NCBI RefSeq assembly: GCF_013141915.1
Contig: NZ_SROX01000015.1
Span: forward strand, 62,001 to 126,000
Source: Cupriavidus necator
Lineage (GTDB): Bacteria > Pseudomonadota > Gammaproteobacteria > Burkholderiales > Burkholderiaceae
Reading direction: 5' to 3'
Length of the DNA: 64,000 bases
How positions within the stretch are numbered: position 1 is the first letter of the stretch; every line of letters begins with the position of its first letter. This document shows, in pieces, positions 1 to 8,610 of the stretch. The notes beneath the pieces are model-generated. The model ran no database searches and was not told the origin of the DNA. It saw only the letters and a list, made by a program, of their open reading frames with translations. The translations under genes were made by a program, and so were the position numbers.

Positions 1-1
1 G

Positions 2-793
2 ATGTCCCACGTCTGGGGCGCGCCCACGGTGCAGGTGCAGGGCGAGGAGAAACAGCGCGCATTGTTTATCGAGCGCGCCATGCCGGGCTGCCTGGTGGTG
101 AACGGGAAGGGCCGGCGCTTCGTCAACGAGGCCGCACCGTACTCCGAGTTCGTGCCCGCGATGTACCGCGACCACGAACAGACCGGCTGCAGCGTGCCGG
201 CCTGGATGGTGTTCGACGCCACCTTCCGCCACAAGTACCCGTGCGGGCCGATCCTGCCGGGCTCGGTGATGCCGGACCGCAGCATTCCGGCCGGGCTGTC
301 CGGCATCCTGGTGCGCGCCGACACGCTGGCGCAGCTGGCGCAGCAGATCGGCGTCGATGCCGAGGGCCTGGCCGCCAGCGTCGCGCGCATGAACGACTAC
401 GCGGCCACCGGGGTCGACGCTGAATTCGGCAAGGGCGACAACCTGTTCGACACCTACTACAGCGACCCGGCGGTGCGGCCCAACCCCTGCCTCGCGCCGA
501 TCGGCAAGGCGCCGTTCTACGCGGTGCGCCTCGACGCCGGCGACATCGGCACCAAGGGCGGTCTGGTGACCGACGCCAGCGCGCGCGTGCTGCGCGGCGA
601 CGGCAGCGCCATCGCCGGCCTGTTCGCGATCGGCAATACCAGCGCCTCGATGATGGGCACGAGCTATCCCGGCGCCGGTTCCACGCTGGGCCCGGCGATG
701 ACTTTCGGCATGATCGCCGCGGACGTAATTTCGCAGCCTGCGCGGCAAGCCGCCGCGTCGCACCCCGCTCAACCCGTACAGGAGGCAATATGA
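2..793 (+). CDS. kstD: 3-ketosteroid delta1-dehydrogenase, C-terminal part (gene starts before the window)
   Basis: This is the C-terminal 263 residues of an FAD-dependent 3-ketosteroid delta1-dehydrogenase, which introduces the C1-C2 double bond in ring A. The frame is open to the left edge, so the FAD-binding N-terminus lies outside the window and the ATG at base 2 is probably internal. Near the end, SYPGAG (Tyr222, Gly226 of this fragment) followed by a TLGPAMTFG stretch matches the family's catalytic Tyr/Gly pair (Tyr487/Gly491 in the Rhodococcus enzyme). Tyr47 in NEAAPY may be the other active-site tyrosine. The stop overlaps the next start as ATGA, so the flavin reductase is probably translationally coupled. 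The assignment rests on these motifs and on the steroid genes around it. Confidence 0.85.
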   Translation: MSHVWGAPTVQVQGEEKQRALFIERAMPGCLVVNGKGRRFVNEAAPYSEFVPAMYRDHEQTGCSVPAWMVFDATFRHKYPCGPILPGSVMPDRSIPAGLSGILVRADTLAQLAQQIGVDAEGLAASVARMNDYAATGVDAEFGKGDNLFDTYYSDPAVRPNPCLAPIGKAPFYAVRLDAGDIGTKGGLVTDASARVLRGDGSAIAGLFAIGNTSASMMGTSYPGAGSTLGPAMTFGMIAADVISQPARQAAASHPAQPVQEAI

Positions 794-1350
794 GCGCCAG
801 ACCCGAATCCAGCGCAAGTTCCAGCGCAGGCGCCAGCGCCGCAGCCGGCAGCGCGCTGCGCGACGACATGCTGATGGCGATGCGGCGCATGGCGCGCTCC
901 GTCGCGGTGATCAGTTGCCGCGATGGCGAGCGCCGCTATTCGATGTCGGTGACCGCGGTCGATTCGCTGTCCGCCGATCCGCCTTCGCTGCTGATCTGCA
1001 TCAACCGCAATGCGTCGATCTATCCGCCGCTGGATGCCGGCGCGGACTTCTGCATCAACCTGCTCGCCGCCGACCACCGCGACATCGCCGTGGACTGCAG
1101 CGGCCGGCTCAAGGGCGAAGCGCGCTTCACCAGCGGCGAATGGGAAGACGACACGCTGGGCGTGCCGAGCCTGCGCAATGCCCAGGCCAACCTGTTCTGC
1201 CGCCAGGATGGCCGTTTCGACTATGGCACCCATGCGGTCTTCATCGGCCGGCTGCGCGAGGTCAGGCTGGCCGGCGAGGTCTCGCCGCTGGTCTATGTCG
1301 ACGGCGCCTATACCACCTCCGCGCCGCTGGGCGCGCTGTGTTCGGCCTGA
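790..1350 (+). CDS. hsaB: Flavin reductase of an HsaAB-type steroid monooxygenase
   Basis: A 186-residue protein of the short-chain flavin reductase family, with the conserved core 'MSVTAVDSLSADPPSLLICI'. Such proteins use NAD(P)H to supply reduced flavin to a partner monooxygenase. In steroid degraders HsaB (TesA2) serves HsaA, which hydroxylates the phenolic A ring of 3-HSA. No HsaA-like oxygenase is present in the window, so the partner must be encoded elsewhere. The start overlaps the kstD stop and follows a strong GGAGG. Residues 5-22 are a low-complexity Ser/Ala tail. The family is certain; the exact substrate system is inferred from context. Confidence 0.75.
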   Translation: MSARPESSASSSAGASAAAGSALRDDMLMAMRRMARSVAVISCRDGERRYSMSVTAVDSLSADPPSLLICINRNASIYPPLDAGADFCINLLAADHRDIAVDCSGRLKGEARFTSGEWEDDTLGVPSLRNAQANLFCRQDGRFDYGTHAVFIGRLREVRLAGEVSPLVYVDGAYTTSAPLGALCSA

Positions 1351-1368
1351 CCCGGAGCAAGCCCCGCC

Positions 1369-3069
1369 ATGGCTCACGACGCCGTCACGCCCGTACATGC
1401 CCCGTTGCGGCTCGATGACCCGGACGCGCATCCGTGGCAGGCCGCCTGCGACGCCGTGGTGGTCGGCTTTGGCGCGGCGGGGGCATGCGCCGCGCTGGAA
1501 GCCGCGCAGGGGGGCGCGCGCGTGATCGTGGCGGAACGCTTCGAAGGCGGTGGCGCCAGCGCCAGGAGCGGCGGCGTGGTCTATGCCGGCGGCGGCACGA
1601 CCTACCAGCGTGCCGCGGGTTATGACGATACGCCGCAGGCCATGGCCGGCTACCTGCGCCAGGAAACCGAAGGCGTCGTCAGCGACGCCACGCTGCAAGG
1701 CTTCTGCGCGGGCAGCCGCGCGATGGTCGGCTGGCTGGAGGCGCTGGGCGTGCGCTTTGCCGCGACCGTGCCGCCGCGCAAGACCTCTTATCCGGCGCAG
1801 CCCTACTACCTGTACTACTCCGGCAACGAAGCGGTGCCCGCCTACGCTCAGCACGCCGCGCCGGCACCGCGCGGACACCGCGTGAAGGGCCCGGGCATGT
1901 CCGGCCGCACGCTGTATGGCGTGCTGCGCCGCGCCGTGGAGGACAGCCCGCAGATCACCGTCATGCGCCAGAGCGCGGCGCGGCGGCTGATCCTCGACCG
2001 CGACGGCGCGGTCGTCGGCGTCGAGCTGTGGCAGCTGCCGCCGGGGCGTCAGCAGAAGCGGCATGCCCGCCTGGCGCGCCTGGCCGAGCGCCTGCACAAC
2101 GGCCTGCCGGCGCTGGCCGACTGGCTGCGCGCGCGCGTGCTGCAACTGGAGCTGCGCCATGCGCAGCCGGTCGCGGTGCGCACCGGCGCAGTGGTGCTGG
2201 CCACCGGGGGCTTTATCTTCAACCGCGCCATGGTGGCGCGCCATGCCGGCAAGTACCAGCAGGCCTGGCGCCTGGGCGCGACCGGCTGCGACGGCAGCGG
2301 CATCCGCCTCGGCGAGTCGGCCGGCGGCGCCGCGCGGCACCTGGAGCGCGTGTCGGCGTGGCGCTTCATCAATCCGCCGTTCGCCTGGGCGCGTGGCTGC
2401 GTGGTCAACGCGAAGGGCGCGCGCATCGGCAACGAGGAAACCTATGGCGCCACCCTCGGCCATGCCATCTGCGAGCGGCACGGCGGGCGCGCCTGGCTGG
2501 TGCTGAACCGCGCGCTGGCGCGCGAGGCCTTGCGCGAATGCCTGGGCGGCCGGCTGTGGGCGTTCCAGGCCGTGCCCGCGGCGCTGCTGATGCTGGCCGG
2601 TGCGCGCCGCGCCGCCAGCATTGAGGCGCTCGCCGGCAAGCTCGGCATGCCGGCGCAGGCGCTGCGCTCTACCCTCGACGCCTATAACGCGGCGGCGCAC
2701 GGCGAGGGGCCCGATCCGGCCGGCAAGTCGGCGGCCATGTGCGCGTCGCTCGAGGCGGGGCCGTGGCTGGCGATCGATATCTCGGCCGGCAGCCGGGTCT
2801 TCCCGTGCCCGGCGATCACGCTGGGCGGCCTGGCGGTGGAGGAATCCAGCGGCCGCGTGCTGGCTGCCGCGGGCGGGGCACCCATACCGGGCCTCTACGC
2901 CGTGGGCCGCACCGCGGTCGGCATCGCCTCCAATCATTACGTGAGCGGCCTGTCGCTTGCCGACTGCATCTGGTCGGGACGCAACGCGGGCCGCCATCTC
3001 GCACAACAGCCCGCCGGCGAGCGGCAGGCGCACACCCACCAGGAGACTACCCATGAGCCGACGTACTGA
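1369..3069 (+). CDS. FAD-dependent ketosteroid dehydrogenase, delta4-(5alpha) type
   Basis: A 566-residue flavoprotein of the fumarate-reductase/ketosteroid-dehydrogenase family. It has a dinucleotide-binding GFGAAGACAALEAA motif at residues 33-46 and an ATGGFIFN segment in the middle. The C-terminus carries NHYVSGLSLADC, in which Tyr-x-Ser matches the Tyr/Ser pair reported for delta4-(5alpha)-3-ketosteroid dehydrogenases (Kst4D, TesI in Comamonas), unlike the SYPGAG motif of the upstream delta1 enzyme. It would convert 5alpha-3-ketosteroids into 4-ene-3-ones. The 3' end overlaps the next SDR by 17 bases. The assignment to the delta4 rather than the delta1 subgroup is an inference from that motif. 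Confidence 0.7.
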   Translation: MAHDAVTPVHAPLRLDDPDAHPWQAACDAVVVGFGAAGACAALEAAQGGARVIVAERFEGGGASARSGGVVYAGGGTTYQRAAGYDDTPQAMAGYLRQETEGVVSDATLQGFCAGSRAMVGWLEALGVRFAATVPPRKTSYPAQPYYLYYSGNEAVPAYAQHAAPAPRGHRVKGPGMSGRTLYGVLRRAVEDSPQITVMRQSAARRLILDRDGAVVGVELWQLPPGRQQKRHARLARLAERLHNGLPALADWLRARVLQLELRHAQPVAVRTGAVVLATGGFIFNRAMVARHAGKYQQAWRLGATGCDGSGIRLGESAGGAARHLERVSAWRFINPPFAWARGCVVNAKGARIGNEETYGATLGHAICERHGGRAWLVLNRALAREALRECLGGRLWAFQAVPAALLMLAGARRAASIEALAGKLGMPAQALRSTLDAYNAAAHGEGPDPAGKSAAMCASLEAGPWLAIDISAGSRVFPCPAITLGGLAVEESSGRVLAAAGGAPIPGLYAVGRTAVGIASNHYVSGLSLADCIWSGRNAGRHLAQQPAGERQAHTHQETTHEPTY

Positions 3070-3817
3070 AGGAAAGATCGCCATCGTTACCGGAGCCGCC
3101 AGCGGCGTCGGCAAGGAAGATGCCTTGCTGCTGGCGCGCGAAGGCGCGCGCGTGGTGCTGACCGACGTGAACGAGGAGGCAGGCCATGCACTGGCGCGCG
3201 AGATCGGCGAGAGCGCGCTGTTCGTGCCGCACGACATCGCCAGCGAAGCCGGCTGGCAGCAGGTGATGGCGCGCACCGCGCAGCGCTTTGGCGCGCCCAA
3301 CGTGCTGGTCAACAATGCCGCCATCCTGATGCTGGGAACGGTCGAGGACGCCACGCTGGAGCAGTGGCAGCGCGTGATGCGCATCAATGCTGACGGCTAC
3401 TTCCTGGGCTGCAAGTATGGCGTGGCCGCGATGAAGGCGGGCGGCGGCAGCATCGTCAATATGTCGTCGGTGGCGGCGCTGGGGGGCATGGGCGCGTTCT
3501 GCGCCTATAGCGCCAGCAAGGGCGCGGTGGCCGCGCTGACGCGCGCGGTGGCCGGCCATTGCAAGCAGAGCGGCTACCGCATCCGCTGCAATTCGATCCA
3601 TCCGGACGGCATCCTGACGCCGATGACCGCGGCCTTCATGCCTGGCGGCGCCGCGCCCCTGCCGGAGGACGTCGGCGGCGCCGAGCCGATGCAGCGCATG
3701 TGCCATCCGCGCGACGTGGCCAACCTGGTGCTGTTCCTGGCCTCCGACGAAGCGCGCTTCATCAACGGCGCGGAACTGCGCATCGACAACGCGCAGACCA
3801 TCATGGGCGTGGCCTGA
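3053..3817 (+). CDS. SDR similar to 3beta/17beta-hydroxysteroid dehydrogenase (copy 1)
   Basis: A 254-residue classical short-chain dehydrogenase. The TGAASGVG cofactor motif is at residues 13-20, NNAA at 87-90, and the catalytic Ser139, Tyr152 and Lys156 are all present. From memory it closely resembles the 3beta/17beta-hydroxysteroid dehydrogenase of Comamonas testosteroni, sharing the 'TGxASGVG' start, the 'NSIHPDGIxTPM' loop and the 'LVLFLASDE' segment. It would oxidise steroid 3beta- or 17beta-hydroxyls to ketones with NAD(H). The start is chosen at ATG 3053 because AGGAGA lies 6 bases upstream. A close paralogue is found at 9487-10245. Confidence 0.8.
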   Translation: MSRRTEGKIAIVTGAASGVGKEDALLLAREGARVVLTDVNEEAGHALAREIGESALFVPHDIASEAGWQQVMARTAQRFGAPNVLVNNAAILMLGTVEDATLEQWQRVMRINADGYFLGCKYGVAAMKAGGGSIVNMSSVAALGGMGAFCAYSASKGAVAALTRAVAGHCKQSGYRIRCNSIHPDGILTPMTAAFMPGGAAPLPEDVGGAEPMQRMCHPRDVANLVLFLASDEARFINGAELRIDNAQTIMGVA

Positions 3818-3843
3818 CGCCACGCTCGCCACGGAAGGAAATC

Positions 3844-4887
3844 ATGGCGCCAGTGCAATTCCATCGGCTGCAGATCGCCGAAGTCATTACGGAAACGGAA
3901 CAGGCGCATTCGCTGGTGTTCGCCTTGCCCGACGGGTTGCGCGATGCCTTCGCCTACCGTCCCGGCCAGTTCCTGACGCTGCGCGTGCCCGTCGACGGCG
4001 TGCCGATGCAGCGCTGCTATTCGCTCTCGAGCTCGCCCGAGGTCGACCACGCCTTGCGCGTGACGATCAAGCGGGTGCAAAGCGGGCGCGTCTCCAACTG
4101 GATCTGCGACCACCTTGGCGCGGGCGATACGATCGAGGCGATGCCGCCGGCCGGCGTGTTCACCCCGCCTACGCTGCATGGCGATTTCCTGCTGCTGGCC
4201 GGCGGCAGCGGCATCACCCCGGTGCTGTCGATCGCCAAGGCGGCGCTGCGCCTCGGGCGTGGCGCGGTGACGCTGGTCTATGCCAACCGCGACGAGCGCT
4301 CCATCATCTTCCGCGAGGCGCTCGGCCAGCTGGCCGGCCAGCACCCAGGCCGGCTGCGCGTGCTCCATTGGCTGGACAGCGTGCAGGGGCCGCCCACGCA
4401 ACGCCAGATCGAGGAACTGGTGCGTCCGTGGAGCCTGGCCGAGTGCTTTGTCTGCGGGCCGGGGCCGTTCATGGACGCGGCGCAGGCGGCGCTGCAGCAG
4501 CTGGGCGTGCCGCGCGGCAAGCTGCATGTGGAGCGCTTCGTTTCCCTGCCGGATGCGCCCGCGGCCAGCCAGCCGGCAGCGCCCGTCATGGCCGCTCCGG
4601 CAGCCATGCGCGGCGCGGCGCTGACGGTGCAGCTCGACGGCGCCACCCACCAGCTCAACGCCGCCCCCGACGAAACCGTGCTGGACGCGCTGCAGCGCGC
4701 CGGCGTGGCTGCGCCCAACTCCTGCCGCGCCGGCCTGTGCGGCGCCTGCATGTGCCAGGTGACGCAGGGCGACGTGACGCTCGGCGAAAACCATGTGCTC
4801 GACCGCGCCGACCTGGAGGCGGGCTGGACCCTGGCCTGCCAGGCGCGCCCGGCCAGCAGCGAGATCCACCTGAAGTTCCCGGATTGA
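3844..4887 (+). CDS. kshB: 3-ketosteroid 9alpha-monooxygenase, reductase component
   Basis: A 347-residue reductase with a ferredoxin-NADP reductase module followed by a plant-type [2Fe-2S] domain. The flavin-binding RCYSLSS motif is at residues 57-63, the nucleotide-binding GGSGITPV at 120-127, and the cluster cysteines are C294, C299, C302 and C332. This is the architecture of KshB, which passes electrons from NADH to the Rieske oxygenase KshA for 9alpha-hydroxylation and B-ring opening. The presumed partner KshA is 30 kb away at 34287, so the two components are not adjacent. GGAAGGAAA lies just before ATG 3844. A reductase for another Rieske or diiron oxygenase is possible but less likely here. 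Confidence 0.85.
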   Translation: MAPVQFHRLQIAEVITETEQAHSLVFALPDGLRDAFAYRPGQFLTLRVPVDGVPMQRCYSLSSSPEVDHALRVTIKRVQSGRVSNWICDHLGAGDTIEAMPPAGVFTPPTLHGDFLLLAGGSGITPVLSIAKAALRLGRGAVTLVYANRDERSIIFREALGQLAGQHPGRLRVLHWLDSVQGPPTQRQIEELVRPWSLAECFVCGPGPFMDAAQAALQQLGVPRGKLHVERFVSLPDAPAASQPAAPVMAAPAAMRGAALTVQLDGATHQLNAAPDETVLDALQRAGVAAPNSCRAGLCGACMCQVTQGDVTLGENHVLDRADLEAGWTLACQARPASSEIHLKFPD

Positions 4888-4888
4888 C

Positions 4889-6520
4889 ATGACCCCATCA
4901 GACACCCTCGACGCCATTGTGGCACCGGCCGGCATCGAAGCCGCGGCAAACGACGGCATTGCCGAGACCATCCCCGAGCTGCTGCGGCGCGCGGTCAGCC
5001 GCCACGGCGAGCGCATCGCCATCCAGGAAGACGGGCTGCGCCTGACCTACGCCGCGCTCGACGCCAGCCGGATCGAGGCGGCGCGTGCGCTGATGGCGCT
5101 GGGCGTGCAACCCGGCGACCGCGTGGCGCTGTGGGCGCCGAACTTTTCCGAATGGATCATCGCCGCGCTGGCCACGCACAGCGTGGGCGCGGCGCTGGTG
5201 CCGCTCAATACGCGCATGAAAGGCGCCGAAGCCGGCGCGGTGCTGGCCGACAGCGGCGCGCGCCTGCTGTTCTGCGTCGACGGCTTCCTCGGCGAAAGCT
5301 ATCCGCAGATGCTGGCGCCACATCGTCCCGCCACGCTCGAACGGCTGGTGATCCTGCGCCCGGGACAAGACCGGCGCGCCGGCGCCGACGAGCTGGCATG
5401 GGACGACTTCCTCGCGCTGGCGCCGCGCACCGACATGGCGGCGTTGGCCGTGCGCGAGGCCGGCGTGCGCGGCGACATCCCGATGGACATCATGTTCACC
5501 TCGGGCACCACCGGCCGGCCCAAGGGCGTGATGACGGCCCATGCGCAGAACCTGCGCGCCATCGACGGCTGGGCCGCCATCACTGGCGTGCGGGCAGGGG
5601 ACCGCTACCTGATCGTCAATCCGTTCTTCCATACCTTCGGCTACAAGGCCGGCTGGCTGGCGGCGCTGTCGCGCGGCGCCACGGTGCTGCCGCACCTGGT
5701 GTTCGATGCCGAGGCCGTGATGACGCGCGTCGAGAACGAGCGCATCACCGTGCTGCCCGGGCCGCCGACGCTGTACCAGACGCTGCTCAACGCGCCGCGC
5801 CTGCGCGAGTTCGACCTGTCTTCGCTGCGCGTGGCCGTGACCGGCGCATCGGCGATCGCGCCGGCGCTGATCCAGCGCATGCGCGACGAACTGGGCTTCG
5901 ACATCATCATCACCGGCTATGGCCTGACCGAGTCGTGCGGCTTTGCCACGCTGACGCGCGCTGGCGACGACGCCGACACCGTCGCCGCCACCTCGGGCCG
6001 CGCGATGCCCGGCATCGAGATCCGCTGCGTCGATGTGCGCGGCGAGCCGGTTGCCACCGGCGAGCCGGGCGAAGTGCTGGTGCGCGGCTACAACGTGATG
6101 CAGGGCTATTTCGGCTTGCCCGAAGCCACCGCCGAAGCCATCGACCGCGACGGCTGGCTGCATACCGGCGACGTCGGCACGCTCGATGCGCGCGGCTACC
6201 TGCGCATCACCGACCGCATCAAGGACATGTTTATCGTGGGCGGCTTCAACTGCTACCCGGCCGAGGTGGAGAAGCTGCTGGTGGCCCATCCTGCCGTAGC
6301 GCAGGTAGCCGTGGTGGGCATGCCGCATGAGCGGCTGGGCGAGGTCGGCCGCGCCTATGTGGTGCTGCGCCACGGCGCTCGCGTCGACGCCGACACGCTG
6401 ATCGCCTGGGCGCGCCGGCACATGGCCAACTACAAGGTGCCGCGCGAGGTGCTGTTCGTCACCTCGCTGCCCGTCAGCGCAGCGGGGAAGGTGCTGAAGT
6501 ACCAGCTGCGCGAAGCCTGA
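4889..6520 (+). CDS. fadD3: Acyl-CoA synthetase, FadD3-like (HIP-CoA ligase candidate)
   Basis: A 543-residue AMP-forming acyl-CoA ligase. The phosphate-binding TSGTTGRPKG lies near residue 203, and further along are YGLTES, GWLHTGDVG, and the hinge/A8 region DRIKDMFIVGG. The catalytic lysine is in the C-terminal AGKVLKYQ. It starts one base after the kshB stop. In steroid degraders FadD3 (ScdA in Comamonas) activates the C/D-ring propionate HIP with CoA, opening the IpdABC/FadE30/IpdF pathway found downstream in this window. The substrate is inferred from the cluster; the ligase family itself is certain. Confidence 0.72.
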   Translation: MTPSDTLDAIVAPAGIEAAANDGIAETIPELLRRAVSRHGERIAIQEDGLRLTYAALDASRIEAARALMALGVQPGDRVALWAPNFSEWIIAALATHSVGAALVPLNTRMKGAEAGAVLADSGARLLFCVDGFLGESYPQMLAPHRPATLERLVILRPGQDRRAGADELAWDDFLALAPRTDMAALAVREAGVRGDIPMDIMFTSGTTGRPKGVMTAHAQNLRAIDGWAAITGVRAGDRYLIVNPFFHTFGYKAGWLAALSRGATVLPHLVFDAEAVMTRVENERITVLPGPPTLYQTLLNAPRLREFDLSSLRVAVTGASAIAPALIQRMRDELGFDIIITGYGLTESCGFATLTRAGDDADTVAATSGRAMPGIEIRCVDVRGEPVATGEPGEVLVRGYNVMQGYFGLPEATAEAIDRDGWLHTGDVGTLDARGYLRITDRIKDMFIVGGFNCYPAEVEKLLVAHPAVAQVAVVGMPHERLGEVGRAYVVLRHGARVDADTLIAWARRHMANYKVPREVLFVTSLPVSAAGKVLKYQLREA

Positions 6521-6536
6521 TCAAGGGGAATCAATC

Positions 6537-6992
6537 ATGACCGAAATTGCCGCCATTACCACCATTGCCGACCGCGTGGCGCGGCTGGAAGCCGCGGAGG
6601 CGATCCGCGCGCTCAAGCTGCGCTACCTGCGCGCTTGCGATGACAAGGACCCGGACGCGATGCGCGCCTGCTTCGTGCCGGACCACGCGCATATCCACTA
6701 TGACCGGATCGGCAGCTTTGCGGGGCGCGACGCGCTGGTTCAGTGCTTTGCAGAGCTGGCGTGCCGACCCACGCTGCGGGAGATGCATTTTGCGGGGCAG
6801 GGGGATATCCATGTGCTGGATGACAACACGGCGCAGGGCAGCTGGGATCTGGCCTACCTGGCGCTGGATGATGCCAGTGGTTCGCGTACGTTCCTGACGG
6901 GTCGTTATGCGGATGCGTATGTGCGGATCGATGGGGCCTGGCTGATCCGGTCGACGGTGTTCACTACGGGGTTGTTGTCGCAAGAAGGGTAG
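6537..6992 (+). CDS. SnoaL-like (NTF2-fold) protein
   Basis: A 151-residue protein of the SnoaL/NTF2 cone fold, beginning with an amphipathic segment and then 'IRALKLRYLRACDDKDPDAM'. Members act as isomerases, dehydratases or hydrolases on polycyclic substrates. It is the last gene of the run beginning at kstD, 16 bases after the ligase, so a role in steroid modification is likely. Ketosteroid isomerase has the same fold, but I cannot match its Tyr/Asp/Asp set confidently, so that function is not assigned. A second member of the family lies at 8191-8610. Confidence 0.65.
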   Translation: MTEIAAITTIADRVARLEAAEAIRALKLRYLRACDDKDPDAMRACFVPDHAHIHYDRIGSFAGRDALVQCFAELACRPTLREMHFAGQGDIHVLDDNTAQGSWDLAYLALDDASGSRTFLTGRYADAYVRIDGAWLIRSTVFTTGLLSQEG

Positions 6993-7010
6993 GAGAGGCC
7001 GCGCTGGTTT

Positions 7011-7042
7011 GCTCCCCTCTCCCGCTTGCGGGAGAGGGGAGC
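7011..7042. repeat. Intergenic palindrome (REP-like)
   Basis: A perfect 15-bp inverted repeat around a TT centre (GCTCCCCTCTCCCGC and its complement), between two convergent genes. The same core recurs at 19167, 27570, 45465 and 45539. The transcript would form a strong hairpin, so it may also stop transcription from both sides. Confidence 0.75.
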
Positions 7043-7088
7043 GTATGCGAGAGGGGGGGGCACGTTCCAACGCGAGCGCGCCTGATTC

Positions 7089-7955
7089 TTATTCCACAAT
7101 TGCCGGATGCACCGGCGGCGGCCCCCCAAGCGCCTGCCGGTACGACGGCGGCTGCACCCCCTCCGCGTCGACGATGCCATAAGCCAGCGCCGCCTCCGCC
7201 CCGATCAGCACCCGTCCGGACTTGTCCATCAGCGCGGGGTCGCGGTACAGCGCATCGATAATCCGCCCGGTGAACTCAGGGGTCTCCGCCACCGGCGCGA
7301 AGGCCGCGTACTTGTCCGGATGCTTCTCCCATACCCGCAGCGTGCGCGCCGTGCGCAGCGGCCCCATCCACAGCGACACCGCCGCAACCCCGTAGGGTCG
7401 CAGGTCGACCGCCATGTCGTGCGCGAACTTGTCGATGCCGGCTTTCTGCGCGCCGTAGGCCGGACCGTGCATGTAGCAGTTGGCGCCAAATGACGAGGTG
7501 AACACGATCAGCCCGCGGCCCTGCGCGGCCATGATGGGCGCGGCATGCCAGCTGGCCACGTAACCCGAGCGCAGGCCGACATCGAGAATCCCGGTCATCT
7601 CCAGCGGTTTCTGCCAGAACGGCCCCGGCATGATGAGCTCGTCATGCAGGAAGGTCGCGTTGTTGACGAGGATGTCAATACCGCCGGCTTCCTCGCGCAC
7701 GCGTTCGAACAGCCGCGCCACCTGCGCGTCGTCGCGATGGTCGCAGGCGACCGCGATGCCGCGCCCGCCGAGCGTGTCGATCTCCCGCGCCGTGGCGTGG
7801 ATGGTGCCGGGCAGCGGCGCATTGCCTTCCTGCTCGGTACGCCCGGTCACGTACACGGTCGCGCCTGCCGCGCCCAGCGCCAGCGCAATGCCCTTGCCGG
7901 CCCCGCGCGAGCCGCCCGTGACGACCGCGACGATGGCCTGTTCCGCCTGCTTCAT
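7089..7955 (-). CDS. Short-chain dehydrogenase (DHRS1-like)
   Basis: A 288-residue SDR with VTGGSRGAGKGIA at the N-terminus, the NNAT motif, and a YGAQKAGID active-site segment (YxxxK with Tyr and Lys present). Its length and the 'VSLWMGPLRTART' region resemble DHRS1-type dehydrogenases. The start at 7955 is preferred over an upstream ATG at 8042 because AGGAGA precedes it on the reverse strand. It faces away from the next genes, and a degenerate copy of the cluster's operator lies about 100 bases upstream (8041-8057). Its substrate is unknown; a hydroxysteroid or ketosteroid intermediate is plausible. Confidence 0.7.
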   Translation of the reverse strand: MKQAEQAIVAVVTGGSRGAGKGIALALGAAGATVYVTGRTEQEGNAPLPGTIHATAREIDTLGGRGIAVACDHRDDAQVARLFERVREEAGGIDILVNNATFLHDELIMPGPFWQKPLEMTGILDVGLRSGYVASWHAAPIMAAQGRGLIVFTSSFGANCYMHGPAYGAQKAGIDKFAHDMAVDLRPYGVAAVSLWMGPLRTARTLRVWEKHPDKYAAFAPVAETPEFTGRIIDALYRDPALMDKSGRVLIGAEAALAYGIVDAEGVQPPSYRQALGGPPPVHPAIVE

Positions 7956-8013
7956 GTCTGTCTCCTGTGTCAGTGATGTGCGGGCATCGTAGTGGCCGCC
8001 CGCGCTCCGTCGC

Positions 8014-8057
8014 AGCTTGGGGCGGGCGTGGCTTCGGGACATCCTTCGTTCGGACTA
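8014..8057 (-). promoter_or_regulatory. Degenerate TeiR-type operator with -10 element (site G)
   Basis: Read leftward, TAGTCC-GAAC-GAAGGAT occupies 8057 to 8041. The left half matches the consensus exactly; the right half differs at two positions from GGACGAT. A CAAGCT hexamer begins 38 bases from the first base of the site, as at the better sites. It would serve the SDR starting at 7955. Confidence 0.45.
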
Positions 8058-8190
8058 AGCGGTGCCATGGCCGGCTACTCCACGCGGACGATGGCTGCCG
8101 GCGCGGCTGGGCCGACGATACTCGCCAACCCAACCACCGGCAGGGTGCCGTATCGGCGCCGCCGGTCACAACCGAGGAGTAAGCCTGGCC

Positions 8191-8610
8191 ATGTCCGAAC
8201 TGGAGCACAAGCAAGCCATTCACGCGCTGACCTGCCGCTATGCGCAGGCGGTGGACCGGCGCGATTTCCCGCGCCTGGCAGAACTGTTCAGCCCGGATGC
8301 ACAGCTGACCGGGCCGGGTTTTCGCATGGACGGCGCGCAAGCCATCGTCGACGGCATGGCATCGCTCGGCCAGTACAGCGCGACGCAGCACCACGTACAC
8401 CAGCAGATGGTGGTGCTCGATGGCGATACCGCGACCGGGGAAACCTATTGCGTGGCCCACCACCTGTATGAGCAGGACGGGGTGGCGCGCAAGCTGGACT
8501 GGGGCATCCGTTACCAGGATCGCTTCGAGCGGTCGCAGGGCCAGTGGCGTATTGCGGCGCGCGAACTGGTGGTGGACTGGACGCAGGACCTGCCGCTGCG
8601 GGGGGCATGA
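8191..8610 (+). CDS. SnoaL-like (NTF2-fold) protein
   Basis: A 139-residue SnoaL_4-type protein with 'ALTCRYAQAVDRRDF' near the start and a conserved QHHVHQ in the middle, as in the scytalone dehydratase-like branch of the NTF2 fold. I chose the ATG at 8191, preceded by GAGGAG, rather than an upstream in-frame ATG at 8062 whose extension reads like non-coding sequence. The stop overlaps the next SDR start (ATGA), so the two are probably made together. A catalytic role on a steroid-derived intermediate is an inference from context only. Confidence 0.65.
   Translation: MSELEHKQAIHALTCRYAQAVDRRDFPRLAELFSPDAQLTGPGFRMDGAQAIVDGMASLGQYSATQHHVHQQMVVLDGDTATGETYCVAHHLYEQDGVARKLDWGIRYQDRFERSQGQWRIAARELVVDWTQDLPLRGA

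Noticed and set aside
769-3387. Reverse-strand open frame of 872 codons opposite kstD, hsaB and kst4D
   Set aside because: It lies opposite genes with clear family motifs, has an arginine/alanine/histidine-rich translation without domains, and is explained by GC-rich codon positions.
6537-8610. The two SnoaL-like proteins as delta5-3-ketosteroid isomerases
   Set aside because: The fold is shared, but I could not place the Tyr and two Asp residues of known isomerases in either protein.
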